A stretch of 64,000 nucleotides of DNA from UBA10649 sp963755335. GTDB lineage: Bacteria; Actinomycetota; Actinomycetes; S36-B12. The translations under genes were made by a program, and so were the position numbers. The DNA lies in NCBI GenBank assembly GCA_963755335.1, contig CAVWJW010000008.1, positions 1,736,001-1,800,000 on the forward strand. Direction: 5' to 3'. This document shows positions 63,252-64,000 of the stretch, piece by piece. Position 1 is the first letter of the stretch, and each line of letters starts with the position of its first letter. Under the pieces are notes generated by a model. That model saw only the letters and a list, made by a program, of their open reading frames with translations, made no database searches and was not told where the DNA came from.

Positions 63252-64000
63252 CTAGCGAAGGAACGCCGCGGCGACGCCGGAGTCGACCGGGACCAGCAGC
63301 CCGGTCGTTCGGGAGAACTCGTCCGAGACGATCGCCGCGACGGCCGCCGCCACGTGGTCGGGCAGCACCTCGCGCTTGAGGATCGTGCGCTGGGCGTAGA
63401 ACTGCCCGAGGTCCTCCTCCTTGACCCCGTAGACCGCGGCGCGATTGGCTCCCCAGCCGCTGGAGAAGATGCCGGAGCCCTGCACCACGCCGTCGGGGTT
63501 GATCCCGTTGACGCGGATGCCGAACTCACCAAGCTCCGCGGCCAGCAGCCGCACCTGATGGCCCTGGTCGGCCTTCGCGGCGCTGTACCCGATGTTCGAC
63601 GGTCCGGCGAAGATGGCGTTCTTGCTGGCGATGTAGACGATGTCGCCGCCCATGCGCTGGGCGATCATCGCGCGCGCCGCCTCACGGCTGAACAGGAACG
63701 ACCCCTTCGCCATGACGTCGTGCTGGAGGTCCCAGTCCTGCACGGTGGTCTCGAGCAGCGGTCGCGAGATCGACAGCCCCGCGTTGTTGACCACCATGTC
63801 GACACCGCCGAAGGCCAGGCAGGCAGCGGCCACGACGGCCCGGACTCCGTCCTCGGACGTGACGTCGACCTCGACAGCGATGGCGACGTCCGGGCCGCCG
63901 AGCTCGGCAGCGAGCTCGGTGCCCTTGTCGATGTCGCGGTCGGCGATCACGACGCAGCCGCCCTCGGCGGCGATCGCGCGCGCGGTCGCCCCGCCGATGC
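63252..64000 (-). CDS. rhaD: Bifunctional rhamnulose-1-phosphate aldolase/short-chain dehydrogenase, C-terminal part (runs off the right edge)
   Basis: About 250 residues of a short-chain dehydrogenase domain are present, in frame to the window edge. The cofactor region ends ARAIAAEGGCVVIADRD. The catalytic Tyr-Lys is in GYSAAKADQGHQVRLLAAEL, followed by GIRVNGINPDGVVQGSGIF and the C-terminus TTGLLVPVDSGVAAAFLR. These match the dehydrogenase half of the aldolase/dehydrogenase fusion, which oxidises L-lactaldehyde to L-lactate. The aldolase half would lie beyond 64000. No start codon is inside the window. Confidence 0.85.
   Translation of the reverse strand, partial: IGGATARAIAAEGGCVVIADRDIDKGTELAAELGGPDVAIAVEVDVTSEDGVRAVVAAACLAFGGVDMVVNNAGLSISRPLLETTVQDWDLQHDVMAKGSFLFSREAARAMIAQRMGGDIVYIASKNAIFAGPSNIGYSAAKADQGHQVRLLAAELGEFGIRVNGINPDGVVQGSGIFSSGWGANRAAVYGVKEEDLGQFYAQRTILKREVLPDHVAAAVAAIVSDEFSRTTGLLVPVDSGVAAAFLR

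Overview
The window is a very compact, GC-rich actinobacterial chromosome segment. Support comes from a division and cell wall (dcw) cluster with DivIVA and SepF, a MurE with the DNPR motif typical of meso-diaminopimelate-adding enzymes, HelD, DUF3040, TspO and SAV_6107-like genes, and an actinobacterial-type LexA box. Gene order resembles Propionibacteriales/Nocardioidaceae, but this is an inference from gene content. No tRNA, rRNA, CRISPR array, insertion sequence or prophage is visible. No gene-free stretch exceeds about 215 bases.

Region by region. At the left edge lie the first 18 codons of hisD. Positions 74-11169 hold a LON-domain gene, a YbaK-type deacylase, a four-helix membrane protein, dnaE, rluD, lspA, a DksA-type zinc finger with a lysine-rich tail, and ileS. 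Positions 11176-30044 are the dcw cluster on the minus strand, in transcription order: mraZ, a 43-residue membrane gene, rsmH, an ftsL-like gene, ftsI, murE, murF, mraY, murD, ftsW, murG, murC, ftsQ, ftsZ, pgeF, yggS, sepF, yggT, divIVA. It is headed by a textbook MraZ operator. Positions 30174-40702 hold a DUF3048 lipoprotein, a hydrolase, TspO, RmuC, HelD, an HD-domain protein, a DUF4349 lipoprotein, a secreted protein, an RDD protein with a repeat-protein partner, and a MaoC dehydratase. Positions 40800-45599 hold moxR, DUF58, a transglutaminase (TgpA type) and DUF3040.

Positions 45732-51645 look like a DNA-damage-inducible mutagenesis operon on the minus strand: a DUF6504-like gene, a SAV_6107/HEPN-like gene, a second C-family polymerase (dnaE2) and dinB. 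A perfect LexA box lies upstream. This is the most interesting system in the window. Next come a PAS/GAF/GGDEF/EAL cyclic-di-GMP protein, an ABC-2 exporter, a metallo-beta-lactamase/beta-CASP protein, a nucleotidyltransferase-like gene and a DUF2461 gene. The right edge is an L-rhamnose operon: a rhamnulose-1-phosphate aldolase/dehydrogenase fusion, rhamnulokinase and an L-lactate dehydrogenase-like enzyme.

About 20 genes carry single-base frameshifts, mostly one extra G in short G/C contexts, in otherwise conserved and often essential genes (rluD, lspA, ileS, ftsQ, murD). I read these mainly as sequence errors, so broken genes are annotated as full-length CDS with the break points stated.
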